Of a stretch of DNA of 64,000 nucleotides, positions 8,626 through 18,400 are shown piece after piece. Made by a program: the position numbers and the translations under genes. The notes below the pieces were generated by a model. It worked only from the letters and a program-made list of their open reading frames with translations. It was not told the origin of the DNA and did not search any database. The DNA comes from Skermania sp. ID1734 (lineage in GTDB: Bacteria > Actinomycetota > Actinomycetes > Mycobacteriales > Mycobacteriaceae): contig NZ_VLIY01000002.1 in assembly GCF_007489285.1 (NCBI RefSeq), forward strand, positions 310,001-374,000, read 5' to 3'. Numbering within the stretch: the first letter of the stretch is position 1; every line of letters starts with the position of its first letter.

Positions 8626-9339
8626 TCAATGTTGTTCCTGCCCAGACGTTCCTGTGTGTTCGAACCAACTCTTGAGGGTCTCCACAGGATCCCAGACTTC
8701 CCTGTTGGCTCGCGTCAGTGGATAACAGGCAAGGCCGAGCAACAGCGCGGTGAAGTGGCCGATGTCGGTGAACGTGATGCGCCCGACAAATCCGAGTCCG
8801 TACCAGCCAAGCGCCCCAAGGAGATACACATAACGCCACGGCGTCGCGATCCGGTACGTCAACACTCCGACGACGCCGGCCAGCGCATAGCTGACGCCCA
8901 CATCCAATGTGTTGACAGCCGACGGTCGGGCCACGCCGTCCCTGATGGCCATATACAGCACACCTTCGCTGATGTACGTGGCGCCGACATGCGCGACCGC
9001 CACTACCCACAGCCATCGAAGAGTCCCGAGCCAACGCTCCGCCGGGACATGAAAGATGTTGTACAAGAACAGATAACTGACCCAGAGCCCGCCGTCGATC
9101 CACAGCGCGCTGAGCAGCAGAACTCGAAGCGGATCTTCGGCGAGATGGTGCAGGTTCGTCGACCGGTTTCCGAGCACCACGTGCAAATGTTCCGGCGACA
9201 AGCTATGCGCCACGGCCGTGGTCGCGAACAGGATCGCCAGCCAGATCATGGTGCCAGGCGCGCGCCGCACGTAATGCCACACGCCCAACGCGACCGACGA
9301 GATGTTCCGTCGCGCCCGGACGGACGGCCGTTCGGTCAC
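8626..9339 (-). CDS. Rhomboid-like integral membrane protein
   Basis: A GTG at 9339 gives 237 residues with about six transmembrane helices. The layout matches the actinobacterial rhomboid-like family: a first helix, a lumenal segment with LHHLAEDPLRVLLLSALWIDG, a serine-containing helix DVGVSYALAGVVGVL, and a later helix with DIGHFTALLLGL. The Ser and His could form the rhomboid dyad, but the canonical GxSG is absent, so proteolysis is uncertain. It lies between the lipoprotein and VOC genes, 13 bp from the latter on the same strand, suggesting co-transcription. Confidence 0.7.
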   Translation of the reverse strand: MTERPSVRARRNISSVALGVWHYVRRAPGTMIWLAILFATTAVAHSLSPEHLHVVLGNRSTNLHHLAEDPLRVLLLSALWIDGGLWVSYLFLYNIFHVPAERWLGTLRWLWVVAVAHVGATYISEGVLYMAIRDGVARPSAVNTLDVGVSYALAGVVGVLTYRIATPWRYVYLLGALGWYGLGFVGRITFTDIGHFTALLLGLACYPLTRANREVWDPVETLKSWFEHTGTSGQEQH

Positions 9340-9352
9340 CGGGCCGGAATTC

Positions 9353-9757
9353 TCACTGCGCAGCGATGTTCACCATCCAGCCGATACCGAACTTGTCCTG
9401 ACACATGCCGAACACGTCACCCCACATCTGCTTTTCCAACGGAACCGTCACCGTGCCACCGTCGGACAATTTTTCCCAGTAGCCGCGAAGCTCTGCTTCA
9501 TCGTCGCCGCTGAGGCTGATCGACATGCTGCCCGATGGTTGCGCGTTGCCCTGGGGGTCGTCGGCGCCCATCAACGTGAAACCGGCTGGGGTTTCCAGCA
9601 TCCCGTGCATGATCTGATTGGCCAGCGGTGACTCCTTGTCGCCGAATTCGCCGAACGTCGACAATGCCAGCTCGCCGCCGAAGACCTCCTGGTAGAACTC
9701 CATCGCTTGGCGCGCATTGCTGTTGAAGCTGATGTACGGATTGAGCCGAGAGGCCAT
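9353..9757 (-). CDS. VOC superfamily (PhnB-like) protein
   Basis: An ATG at 9757 with AGGAG upstream gives 134 residues. It shows the paired beta-alpha-beta-beta-beta units of the vicinal oxygen chelate fold, PhnB type: NPYISFNSNARQAMEFYQEVFGG at the N-terminus, HGMLETPAGFTLMGAD in the middle and a C-terminal WGDVFGMCQDKFGIGWMVNIA. This group includes small metal-binding proteins resembling glyoxalase or demethylubiquinone methyltransferase, most without known substrate. It lies just upstream of the rhomboid-like gene on the same strand. Confidence 0.8.
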   Translation of the reverse strand: MASRLNPYISFNSNARQAMEFYQEVFGGELALSTFGEFGDKESPLANQIMHGMLETPAGFTLMGADDPQGNAQPSGSMSISLSGDDEAELRGYWEKLSDGGTVTVPLEKQMWGDVFGMCQDKFGIGWMVNIAAQ

Positions 9758-9877
9758 GAGGAAAGCTCCTGGTAGTCGCATGTACAGGACTTATAGGACG
9801 CCATCAGCCTAGTCGCGGCGAGTTGTTCGCGGGAAGCGATCTTCGGCGGCGCTGATTCGGCTGCAAGGATTGCAGGC

Positions 9878-11746
9878 GTGCATCTTGCTGTTGGGCTTGT
9901 GATCGTCGTGGCGGTCTCCGCGTCGCTGGCGGCCATAGCGAGGCGATTCGGACTATCGGAGCCGCTGGTTCTCACCGTCGCCGGTGTCATCGGGTCGTAC
10001 CTGTGGTTTGTTCCGGAGGTCCATATCGATCCGGAATTGATCTTGCTCGGCCTGCTGCCGCCGTTGCTCTACACCGCCGCGATCCGGACGTCACTGGTGG
10101 ATTTCAAGAACAACAAGCGGGCGATCGGCTTGCTTTCGGTCGGGCTCGTGTTGTTCAGCACCTTTGCCGTCGCCGCCGTCGTTTGGGCGCTACTGCCGGT
10201 CTCGTTCGCGGTGGCGGTTGCCCTCGGTGCCGTCGTCGCGCCACCCGATGCGGTGTCCGCGACCGCGGTGGCCCGCCGCATCGGTATGCCGCGTCGGATA
10301 GTCACCATTCTCGAGGGCGAGTCGCTGCTCAATGACGCCACCGCGCTTGTCACCCTGCGCACGGCGATCGCGGCGTCGAGTGGGGCAGTGAGCCTTTGGA
10401 AGGCCGGGCTGGACTTTTTGATCGCCGCCGGCGGCGGCGTGCTGGTCGGCGTCGTCGTTGCGGCGGTGCTTGCGGTGCTGCGTCGGCGGATCACCGACCC
10501 AGTGCTCGATACGACACTCTCATTTTTGGCGCCGTTCCTTGCGTATCTACCAGCCGAGGGCATTCACGCGTCGGGCGTGATCGCCGTGGTCGTGTGTGGC
10601 TTGATCTTGGGACACGGTGCGCCCGCATGGCAAAGCGCGGCGTCGCGGATTTCCGAGCGCATCAATTGGCGCACCATCGAGTTCATTCTCGAGAACACGG
10701 TGTTCCTCATCATCGGCCTGCAAGTCCGCACCATCGTCGAGGGCGCGTGGAACAGCGGCCTGGACCACCCTGCGTTGATCGGCGCGTGCCTGGCTGTGCT
10801 GGCCGCGACGATGCTGGCCCGGCCGATCTGGGTATTTCCCGCAACCTACCTTGCGCGACTCATTCCGCGCGTCGCACGCAAGGACCCGGCACCGAGCTGG
10901 CGACACCCCGCGGTGATCTCCTGGGCGGGCATGCGCGGGGTGGTCACCCTGGCGGCCGTGCTGTTGTTGCCCCAGGACACGCCCGAGTTGGCGGTGCTGA
11001 GACTTCTCGCGCTCGTTGTCGTGGGCGGAACGCTACTGGTGCAGGGCACCACGCTGCCGTGGCTGGTGCGGTTGCTGAAATTGCGGGGTCCGAGCCGCGC
11101 CGAGGATGCGTTGCAACAAGCGGCGTTGCTCCAGCAGGCCGGGGAGGCTGGTCTGCGCATTCTCGGTGAAAACATCACTGCCGATACCCCCGACGATGTC
11201 GTGCAGCAGTTGCGCGAACGAATCGCCAAGCGCACCAACGAGTCCTGGGAACGCCTCGGACCCAGCGAGGCGGATCGGCCCACGCCGAGTTCGGAATACC
11301 GGCGGTTGCGCACGGCAATGCTTGCCGAGGAGCGCAAAACCGTGCTGGAAGTGCGAGATTCGGGCGCCGTGGACCAGGAGGTGCTGCAGGCAGTGATGGG
11401 CATGCTCGACCTCGAAGAGTCGACGATCGACCGGCTGGATGAGGCTGAGGAGGAGATCCGCGCGGAACCGCTGAAGCCACCGGCTAGTGGCATCTGTGAG
11501 CACCTGCAGTCGGCGCCGCACACCGCCATTGCCGACCGGCCCGGCGAATGCCGCGAATGTGTGGCAGAAGGTCTGGCCTGGGTGCACCTCCGAATGTGCC
11601 TGACCTGCGGGCATGTCGCGTGCTGCGAGTCGTCGGTGGGCAATCACGCCACCAAACACTTCCGCACCAGCCAGCATCCGGTGATGCGCAGTGCCGAGCC
11701 GGGCGAAGCCTGGCGTTGGTGCTATGTCGACTCGCTCCTCGGTTGA
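9878..11746 (+). CDS. CPA1 Na+/H+ antiporter fused to a UBP-type zinc finger
   Basis: A GTG at 9878, eight bases after AAGGA, gives 622 residues. Residues 1-405 form a CPA1 cation/proton exchanger with about 12 membrane helices; the transport core shows APPDAVSATAVARRIG near 121-137 and EGESLLNDATALV near 147-159. A cytosolic helical linker (about 410-530) follows. The last 80 residues are a zinc finger of the ubiquitin-hydrolase type: CEHLQ, then ECRECVAEG, MCLTCGHVACCE, and HATKHFRTSQHPVM, giving the expected Cys/His ligands. The antiporter exports Na+ or K+ in exchange for protons; the role of the finger in bacteria is unknown, perhaps a sensor or partner-binding module. Confidence 0.85.
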   Translation: MHLAVGLVIVVAVSASLAAIARRFGLSEPLVLTVAGVIGSYLWFVPEVHIDPELILLGLLPPLLYTAAIRTSLVDFKNNKRAIGLLSVGLVLFSTFAVAAVVWALLPVSFAVAVALGAVVAPPDAVSATAVARRIGMPRRIVTILEGESLLNDATALVTLRTAIAASSGAVSLWKAGLDFLIAAGGGVLVGVVVAAVLAVLRRRITDPVLDTTLSFLAPFLAYLPAEGIHASGVIAVVVCGLILGHGAPAWQSAASRISERINWRTIEFILENTVFLIIGLQVRTIVEGAWNSGLDHPALIGACLAVLAATMLARPIWVFPATYLARLIPRVARKDPAPSWRHPAVISWAGMRGVVTLAAVLLLPQDTPELAVLRLLALVVVGGTLLVQGTTLPWLVRLLKLRGPSRAEDALQQAALLQQAGEAGLRILGENITADTPDDVVQQLRERIAKRTNESWERLGPSEADRPTPSSEYRRLRTAMLAEERKTVLEVRDSGAVDQEVLQAVMGMLDLEESTIDRLDEAEEEIRAEPLKPPASGICEHLQSAPHTAIADRPGECRECVAEGLAWVHLRMCLTCGHVACCESSVGNHATKHFRTSQHPVMRSAEPGEAWRWCYVDSLLG

Positions 11747-11856
11747 GACACGACTCGCCGGACGACGCGCCGAATCCGCCTGGCGAATACGACGGGACTC
11801 CTCGGCAGTTCACGTAGCATTCAAGCTGGTCAGTCACCGAAATTGACGAGGTTGCC

Positions 11857-12480
11857 GTGCGCGGAATTGTGCTTGTCACGAGCTCGCTGCTCGCGCTCTT
11901 TTTCATGGCCATGGCCGGGTCCCCCTACGCCAGCGCCCGCGCGGGCGGCGACCCGCAGCTCGCCGCGGAATGGCAGCGCGCATGGCAGTTCGAGGAGACC
12001 TATGAGGCGTTGGTGGCGCCGCTGCCGACAAATCCGCGCAGTTCGGTCACCCGCGAACTCAGCGTCGAGGTCAACGCTCCGGTCGACCAAGCCATGGCGG
12101 CTTTCGCGGCGGTCGAAAACGAGGCGCTCGGGGCGGGTGGCCGTAGGTACGTCACGCACCGGACCTGGACCGACGACGCCGGCTCACACGCCGATTTCAC
12201 CGCGATTTCCGAAGCCACTCGCGGTCATGCCGAGACCCGGATTCACGTCAAGCAAATCGTGCACCGCGACCAACCGGTCATCGAGCTGCACACCTGGGCG
12301 GCACCGAACATTGCCACTCACCACCGCTTTGAATTCACCGACTTGGGCGGCGGCCGGACTCGAATCACCCAGCAGCTCATGCTGCTTGCGCCGCGCCCGC
12401 TTGTCGACGCGGCGGTGCTGTCTCGGGTCGCGGCGCAGCTGCGTGCAAACGCGACCATCGCCCGGGCTCTGTCGCGCTAG
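11857..12480 (+). CDS. Secreted SRPBCC-fold protein
   Basis: A GTG at 11857 gives 207 residues. Residues 1-27 look like a signal peptide (hydrophobic LLALFFMAMAGSPYASARA). The rest fits a START/SRPBCC helix-grip fold: RELSVEVNAPVDQAMAAFAAVE near 65-88, the strand-rich middle, and a closing long helix from RPLVDAAVLSRVAAQL to the end. Such proteins bind hydrophobic ligands; no catalytic residues are evident. Its stop codon overlaps the stop of the convergent zinc protein in a shared CTAG. Confidence 0.6.
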   Translation: MRGIVLVTSSLLALFFMAMAGSPYASARAGGDPQLAAEWQRAWQFEETYEALVAPLPTNPRSSVTRELSVEVNAPVDQAMAAFAAVENEALGAGGRRYVTHRTWTDDAGSHADFTAISEATRGHAETRIHVKQIVHRDQPVIELHTWAAPNIATHHRFEFTDLGGGRTRITQQLMLLAPRPLVDAAVLSRVAAQLRANATIARALSR

Positions 12481-12800
12481 CGCAACCGCTCTGCGTCTCT
12501 GGCGAGCGCCACCAGTTGCTCGCATAGTTCGCGCAACTCTTGCGGGTCGGCGCCCTCCCCCAGCGCCGTGACGACGTCTTCGGCTGCGCAACGCGCGGCA
12601 AATGATCGGTCGGCAAGATCGGCGGCTTCCTGCGCCGACAAAATGACGGCATCGGCGGGCAGTCCGGTGTCCTTCGTCGCATGGCGATGCTCGTAGGCGC
12701 GTTGCCGACACGACTGCCGGCAGTACCGGCGCCGCCGTCCCATTTCCGCTTCGGCGACCTCACGGCCGCACCAGGCGCACGATTGCGAACGTCTCCGCAT
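12477..12800 (-). CDS. Small zinc-binding protein next to rbpA
   Basis: The 107-residue product starts at an ATG at 12800 and has four N-terminal cysteines in CAWCG (Cys8, Cys11) and YCRQSCRQR (Cys27, Cys31), a probable zinc site in a very basic context suggestive of nucleic-acid binding. The C-terminal half is helical and acidic. A gene of this type precedes rbpA in mycobacteria (Rv2049c position), so it belongs to the conserved backbone. It is divergent from rbpA, which begins 181 bp away. Function unknown. Confidence 0.7.
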   Translation of the reverse strand: MRRRSQSCAWCGREVAEAEMGRRRRYCRQSCRQRAYEHRHATKDTGLPADAVILSAQEAADLADRSFAARCAAEDVVTALGEGADPQELRELCEQLVALARDAERLR

Positions 12801-12905
12801 GGTTGCAGCGTATTCGCTAGGCTCGCTCAGCCCGGAAAGGTGCAGACAGCGTTATTGGCCGTGTCGCGGTTCGCACGGGTAGAATTTCGCAGTTCGCGCT
12901 GTCCG

Positions 12906-12932
12906 GGGAACCTTTTTCGCCACTGTGACGTT
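12906..12932 (+). promoter_or_regulatory. ECF sigma (SigR/SigH/SigE-type) promoter of rbpA
   Basis: GGGAAC at 12906-12911 is followed after exactly 18 bp by GTT at 12930-12932. This matches the GGGAAY-N18-GTT form of the disulfide-stress sigma factors SigR (Streptomyces) and SigH (mycobacteria). The -10 element is 50 bp upstream of the rbpA ATG. rbpA is known to be SigR-controlled in Streptomyces coelicolor, so the assignment agrees with established regulation. Confidence 0.65.
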
Positions 12933-12981
12933 GGACAGTGCAGATACAGCGCTTAGTCGGGCGAATGTGGAGAGGACCAAC

Positions 12982-13332
12982 ATGGCAGATCGCGTACTTC
13001 GGGGCAGCCGGCTCGGGGCCGTGAGCTACGAGACTGACCGAGACCATGATCTGGCGCCGCGTCGTGTCGCGCGGTACCGGACGGACAACGGCGAAGAGTT
13101 CGACGTGCCGTTCGCCGACGACGCAGAAATTCCTGGGACGTGGCTGTGTCGCAACGGCCTCGAAGGCACCCTGATCGAGGGTGCGGCACCGGAAACCAAA
13201 AAGGTAAAGCCGCCGCGCACGCACTGGGACATGCTGCTCGAGCGCCGTTCGGAGGCTGAGCTGCAGGAACTGCTCGAGGAGCGGCTCGAGTTGCTGCGCG
13301 TCAAGCGCCGCGGTGGTGCAGCGACGCGTTAA
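12982..13332 (+). CDS. rbpA: RNA polymerase-binding protein RbpA
   Basis: The ATG at 12982 follows GGAGAGGACC and gives 116 residues, close to the 111 of M. tuberculosis. The N-terminal tail and core domain (MADRVLRGSRLGAVSYETD, then CRNGLEG) and the C-terminal sigma-interaction domain (KPPRTHWDMLLERRS, EELQELL-type helix) are complete. RbpA is an essential actinobacterial transcription factor that stabilises open complexes with group 1 and some group 2 sigma factors and modulates rifampicin tolerance. An ECF-type promoter precedes it and a strong hairpin terminator follows at 13345-13376. It marks the left border of the NRPS operon. Confidence 0.95.
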   Translation: MADRVLRGSRLGAVSYETDRDHDLAPRRVARYRTDNGEEFDVPFADDAEIPGTWLCRNGLEGTLIEGAAPETKKVKPPRTHWDMLLERRSEAELQELLEERLELLRVKRRGGAATR

Positions 13333-13344
13333 AGACATCAGCAA

Positions 13345-13376
13345 AAAGGCGGGTGACCTCCATGTCACCCGCCTTT
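13345..13376. terminator. Bidirectional hairpin terminator between rbpA and the ABC permease
   Basis: A perfect 13-bp stem, AAAGGCGGGTGAC at 13345-13357 and its complement at 13364-13376, closes a 6-base loop (ctccat). It lies 12 bp after the rbpA stop and 12 bp before the stop of the convergent permease gene. A T-rich run (GTTGTTTGG) follows on the plus side and the As at 13343-13347 serve the minus side, so it can end transcription from both directions. Confidence 0.9.
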
Positions 13377-13388
13377 GTTGTTTGGTTC

Positions 13389-14213
13389 TCAGTGACTGGC
13401 CACCTTGCGGTACTGCGCCAATGCCAGCGGGGCGAATACGGCCAGGATCACCAGCGAACAGATCACCCCATACAGCGTTGCGTGCTCTGCCGGCCACCCC
13501 GTGGGCCGCGGGAAGAACGGCGGCGCCGCGTTCTTGAACAGGTCGCGACCGGAAGCGGAGATCGCGGTGATCGGATTCCATCGCGCAATGAACCGTAGCG
13601 GACCCGGCAGCGACTCCGAGGGAATGAACGCCGAGGAAATGAACGTCAGCGGGAACAGCCAGATCAGCCCCACACTCTGCGCAACCTCGACGCTGCCCGC
13701 GGTCAGGCCGGTGAGCGCACCAACCCAGGACATCGCGAAAGCGAACAACAGGATGATGCCGAAGGCGATCGCCGCGTCGGCCAGGGTGCCGTGAATGCGC
13801 CAGCCGACGATGTAGCCGCAAATGGCCATGACGATCAGGCTGATAAAGCTGACGAGTAAGTCGGACAGTGTTCTTCCCAACAGCACCGCCATCCGCGACA
13901 TCGGGAGTGCGCGGAACCGATCGATGATGCCCTTTTGCAGGTCGCTGGCCAGACCGACGGTGGTGAACGCCGCATTGAACGCCACCGTCTGGGTGAAGAT
14001 GCCGGCAAGCAGGAATTCGCGGTAGGCGCCGCCGCCCAGGGACGCGCCGAAAACATAGGCGAACAAGAACACGAACATCAACGGCTGAACGGTGGCCGTG
14101 ACCAGCAGTGTTGGCACCCGAGCGATCGTGAGGACGTTGCGGTAGGCGACGATCGCGCTGTCCCTGAACAGGCGTGTCGATCGAGACGGCTCCAGAACAG
14201 CAACATGAGTCAC
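13389..14213 (-). CDS. ABC-2 type exporter permease (DrrB-like)
   Basis: The 274-residue protein starts at a GTG at 14213 that overlaps the stop of the upstream ATPase gene as GTGA. It has six predicted transmembrane helices and the ABC-2 signature: N-terminal IVAYRNVLTIARVP, then QPLMFVFLFAYVFG, the cytoplasmic LQKGIIDRFRALPMSRMAVL, and LTFISSAFIPSESLPGPLRFIARWNPIT near the C-terminus. With the adjacent ATPase it forms a DrrAB-type drug or natural-product exporter. As the last gene of the NRPS operon it most likely exports, or gives self-protection against, the peptide product. Confidence 0.9.
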   Translation of the reverse strand: MTHVAVLEPSRSTRLFRDSAIVAYRNVLTIARVPTLLVTATVQPLMFVFLFAYVFGASLGGGAYREFLLAGIFTQTVAFNAAFTTVGLASDLQKGIIDRFRALPMSRMAVLLGRTLSDLLVSFISLIVMAICGYIVGWRIHGTLADAAIAFGIILLFAFAMSWVGALTGLTAGSVEVAQSVGLIWLFPLTFISSAFIPSESLPGPLRFIARWNPITAISASGRDLFKNAAPPFFPRPTGWPAEHATLYGVICSLVILAVFAPLALAQYRKVASH

Positions 14214-15193
14214 GCGGTGACCTCTTCCGGTTCGTTCGGGATCGGAGTGGCTGGCTCGCCGGTCAGCGAAAGGAAAACCTCGTCGAGCGTCGGCTGATGC
14301 ACGGTGGCGTCCTGCACGTACACCCGCGCGTCGTCCAGCCGGCGGAGCGCTTCGACCATGGTGCGCGAGCCGTCGCCGACCACGACGACGATCTCGCGGC
14401 TGGCCGGGTCGTGGGTCGGTTCGCCGATGCCGACCTCGGCCAGCACCCGTAGCGCGGCCCGCACGTCCTGACCGTCAGCGAGGGTGACGGTCAGGCGCTC
14501 ACCGCCCACCGTCGATTTCAGCTCTTCCGCCGAGCCGCTCGCGATCACCTTTCCCTTGTCGATGACGGTGATGCGATCGGCGAGTTGATCGGCCTCTTCG
14601 AGGTACTGGGTGGTGAGCATGACGGTGGTGCCGTCGTCGACGAGGTCACCGATGACCGCCCACATGTCGCGGCGGCCGCGCGGATCCAGGCCGGTAGTTG
14701 GCTCATCCAAAACCACCACTCGAGGACGGGCGACCAGCGCCCCGGCAAGGTCGAGGCGTCGCCGCATGCCGCCTGAGTACATTCCCGCCCGCCGATCGGC
14801 CGCCTCTGTGAGGCGGAACGACGACAACAACTCGCGCGCGCGAATGCTGGCCTGGCGCTTGGACATTCCGTACAGCCGGGCCACCATCCGCAGGTTCTCG
14901 AAGCCGGTGAGGTTCTCGTCGACAGCTGCGTATTGACCGGACAAACCGATCCGGCGGCGCGCTCCCATCGGATTGCGCAGCACGTCGATGCCTGCCACGT
15001 GAACCGACCCGGAGGTGGGCCGCAGCAGGGTGGTGATGATCCGGACGGTGGTGGTCTTGCCCGCGCCGTTCGGTCCGAGCAAGCCGAGCACGGTGCCGGA
15101 CGGCACCTCCAGATCGATACCGTCGAGCGCGCGGACGCCGCTGCGGCCGCCGTATTCCTTGACCAGGCCACTCACTTCAATTGCGGCGCTCAT
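14210..15193 (-). CDS. ABC exporter ATP-binding subunit (DrrA-like)
   Basis: The ATG at 15193, one base after the mbtH stop, gives 327 residues. Residues 1-220 are an ABC ATPase: Walker A GPNGAGKTTT, Q-loop near LSGQYAAVD, signature YSGGMRRRLDLAGAL, Walker B VVVLDEPTTGLDP and H-loop around MLTTQYLEEADQL. The C-terminal 80 residues are the DrrA-type extension. The family (daunorubicin-resistance ABC transporters) powers efflux of drugs and polyketide or peptide products. It pairs with the permease downstream and is tightly packed behind mbtH. Confidence 0.93.
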   Translation of the reverse strand: MSAAIEVSGLVKEYGGRSGVRALDGIDLEVPSGTVLGLLGPNGAGKTTTVRIITTLLRPTSGSVHVAGIDVLRNPMGARRRIGLSGQYAAVDENLTGFENLRMVARLYGMSKRQASIRARELLSSFRLTEAADRRAGMYSGGMRRRLDLAGALVARPRVVVLDEPTTGLDPRGRRDMWAVIGDLVDDGTTVMLTTQYLEEADQLADRITVIDKGKVIASGSAEELKSTVGGERLTVTLADGQDVRAALRVLAEVGIGEPTHDPASREIVVVVGDGSRTMVEALRRLDDARVYVQDATVHQPTLDEVFLSLTGEPATPIPNEPEEVTA

Positions 15194-15194
15194 C

Positions 15195-15428
15195 TTATTG
15201 CGGCCCCGTTTCCATCGCGTCGTCCATAGCATCGGCAAGGCTGCGTGGGCGCATATCAGTCCAATTCCGATCGACGTAGTCGACACATTCCGGCCGCGAC
15301 CCCTCGAACACCTCGTCCCAACCGGGCGGTACCTCCGCGAACGTCGGCCACAACGAATGCTGGCCTTCCTCGTTGACGAGGACCTTAAACGTCGCGTCGG
15401 GATCGTCGAAGGGATTCGTCCCGGTCAC
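15195..15428 (-). CDS. MbtH-like NRPS chaperone
   Basis: A GTG at 15428 overlaps the NRPS stop as GTGA and gives 77 residues, the usual MbtH size; a longer frame from 15512 would add a non-homologous tail that overlaps the NRPS gene. The family motif is intact: [33 protein letters not shown], and [12 protein letters not shown], with the conserved tryptophans. One substitution is seen, ECVDYV where most members have CL. MbtH proteins bind adenylation domains and are often required for their folding or activity, so this one should serve the upstream NRPS. Confidence 0.95.
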   Translation of the reverse strand: MTGTNPFDDPDATFKVLVNEEGQHSLWPTFAEVPPGWDEVFEGSRPECVDYVDRNWTDMRPRSLADAMDDAMETGPQ

Positions 15429-18400
15429 GACCGGTGTCCCTTCAGGTAGCGGCGCAGGATCGGTCCGATCTGCGCCAGCGACTCGGGTGTGGTCATCGCC
15501 GAATGTGCGCAATCAACGGTGTAATCGTGGATTCCACCGCGGATGAACGGTCGCCAGGCCGAGGCGTTGCGCATCGGATTCGCCATGTTGATGGGATCTT
15601 TGGCGGCGGTGAAGAACAAAACGTCGCCATCGAAGGTTCCGGGCTCGAACTTGTAGGCGAGTTCGAAGCCGCTCTCGTAGCCGGCGTACAGCCGCTCCAG
15701 ATGTCGGCTGGTCAACGCCTGGAAAGGACCAGACCGTTTCTGAATGGCCGCGGCTGCGTCCTCCAGCGAAACGGCGGTGTCCACCGGCAAATCGAGGTCA
15801 CCGCCGAATTCACCGATCAGATCCGCGATCGACGGGTTCGACTGTGCCACAAGGTCGGCCGACAGCAAGAAGCTGTCCATCATGGAAAGCAGTGCGACAT
15901 CATCACCGGCCGAGCGCAATTGCACGGCCATCTCATGTGCGATCAGCCCTCCCAACGACCAGCCCAGCAGGTGGTAGGGCCCGCTGCCCTGGACGCGCTT
16001 GATCTCGGCGATGTAGCGTGCGGCGAGTTCTTCGATCGAGCTGTAGGAAACGTCCTCGACCACAAGCGGTGACTGCAAGCCATAAAGCGGCCGTTCGGAA
16101 TCGATGTGCGAGAGCAGACCCGAATAACACCATGCCAGGCCGATCGCCGGATGAACACAGAACAGCGGCTCGTGAGTCCCATTGGAGCGCACCGGCAATA
16201 GCGGTTCGAGCGCGGAGGAGAGAGCGATCTCCGCGGCGTTGCCGGGCGCGGCCATGCGTCGCGCGATACCAGACGGTGTGGGGTCGGTGAACAGCAACTG
16301 CACCGGAACCTCGGTGCCGTGTTCGTCGGCCATCCGCGATGCAACCCGTGTGGCCAGCAGCGAGTTGCCGCCGAGTTCGAAGAAGTTGTCTTCCGCGCCA
16401 ACACTTTCTGCGCCGAGCACAGTCGAGAACGCCTCGCACAGCGCTGTCTCCAGCGGGGTGGCAGGCGCTCGGTACTGTTCGCGTGCCGCGAAGACCGGTG
16501 CGGGAAGCGCCTTTCGATCCAACTTGCCCACCGGAGTGAGCGGCAACTCATCGATGAGCATGATCGCCTGCGGGACCATGTAATTCGGGAGCCGCTTGCC
16601 CACATGCTCCAGGAGTCCGGCTACCTCGCTGACCGCGTTGTTGCGCAACTTCACATACGACACCAGCGCCGTGCTGCCGTTGTCGCTCTTATGTCCGATG
16701 GTCGAGGAGAACTCGATGTCCGGATGGGTTGCCAACGCAGCATCGATGTCACCTAGTTCGATGCGGAAACCGCGGATCTTCACCTGATGGTCGGTGCGCC
16801 CGACGTATTCGATCGCCGGTGACTCGGTTCGGCGCGACCAGCGAACGAGGTCACCGGTGCGATACATCCGCTCCCCCGGCTTGCCGTACGGGTTGGCGAC
16901 GAACCGGCCGGCCGTGATGCTGGGCCGCCGCTGGTACCCGCGAGCGAGGCCGGGCCCGGCGAGGTACAACTCGCCGACAACCCCGACCGGTACCGGGTTG
17001 AGTCGAGAATCCAGGACCACGGCGCTGACCCCACGGATCGGGCCGCCGATGGTGATGGGTCCGTTCGGCGCCATCGGCTCGCTCATCGTCGTGATGATCG
17101 TGGTCTCGGTCGGACCGTAGACGTTGTGCAGGCTGCGTCCAGCGGTGTGCGGGTGATCCGGCGACGTCCAGCGTGTCACCAGGTCCGGCGGGCATGCTTC
17201 GCCGCCCACCAGGACGTGCTTCATGTGGGTCACGCGCGTTGGATCGACGGTCGCAAGGGCGGCTGTGGTGATGAACGCGTGCGTAACCTGTTGCTCGGAC
17301 AGCAACTGTGCTAGCGGATTTCCGCCGTACACGCCGACCGGAGTGATGACCAGTGTCGCGCCTGCCGCGAAGGCGAACAGCATGTCGAGCACCGACGCGT
17401 CGAAACTCGGGGTGGCGAAGTGCAGTACCCGCGAGTCCGGTCGCACGTCGAACCGGTCGGCGGTCTCGTAACCGAAGTTCGACAGCCCGGCATGCGTCAC
17501 CACCACGCCCTTGGGGATACCGGTGGATCCGGACGTGTAAATCAGGTATGCCGGATGTTCGAGCGAAAGCGGATACCTCCGTTCGGAATTCGTGACTGCG
17601 CCGCCCGGCTGCAGCGCGATCTCGTCGGCGAATCCGGGCTCGTTCAGCTCGAGCCAATGCGTTTCCCCGCTGCCGAACCGGTGCCGGCTTTCGCTGAGGC
17701 AGATGCCGATTCGCGCCGCCGAGTCCGAGAGCATGTGTGCGATCCGATCGTCCGGATAACCGGGATCCACCGGAACAAAGGCCGCACCGGCCTTGGACAC
17801 GGCCAGCGCACCCAGCACCGATTCCATCGATCGTGGAATACCCAGCGCTACATAGTCTTCCGGCCCGATGCCGCGCTCGATCAGTGCGCGGGCCAGTTGG
17901 TTGCTGCGCCGGTCCAGCTCGCCGTAGCTCATGGTGTCCGCGTGCAACTGCAACGCGGTCGCCGTCGGGTCCTTGGCCGCCGCGATGGCGAACAGCTCGG
18001 GGAATGTCACCATGTGGCCGGGTCGCCGGCCCGCCACCGGCGCCAGAGCGCGGAACTCGGTGTTGTCGAGCAGGTCGATATCTCCGACCGCTCGGTCGGG
18101 ATCTGTAACGGCAGCCGCTAGTAGGCGCGCGAGGCGCTGCGCGAACGTTTGTGCCGTCGACCGATCGAACAAATCACTGCTGTAGTTGAGTGACAGCGCG
18201 ATTCCGCTCGGTCGCTGGTTTTCGCGACGCTCGGTCAAGGTGAACTGCAGGTCGAACTTGGCGATGCCCGTGTCGATTTCGACCGCTTCGATATCGACCC
18301 CCGGAAGCTCGACCCGGCTCGGTACCTGGTTGTGCAGGGACAGCATCACTTGAAACAGCGGATGGTGCGACTGCGAGCGAGCCGGGTTGAGCACTTCGAC

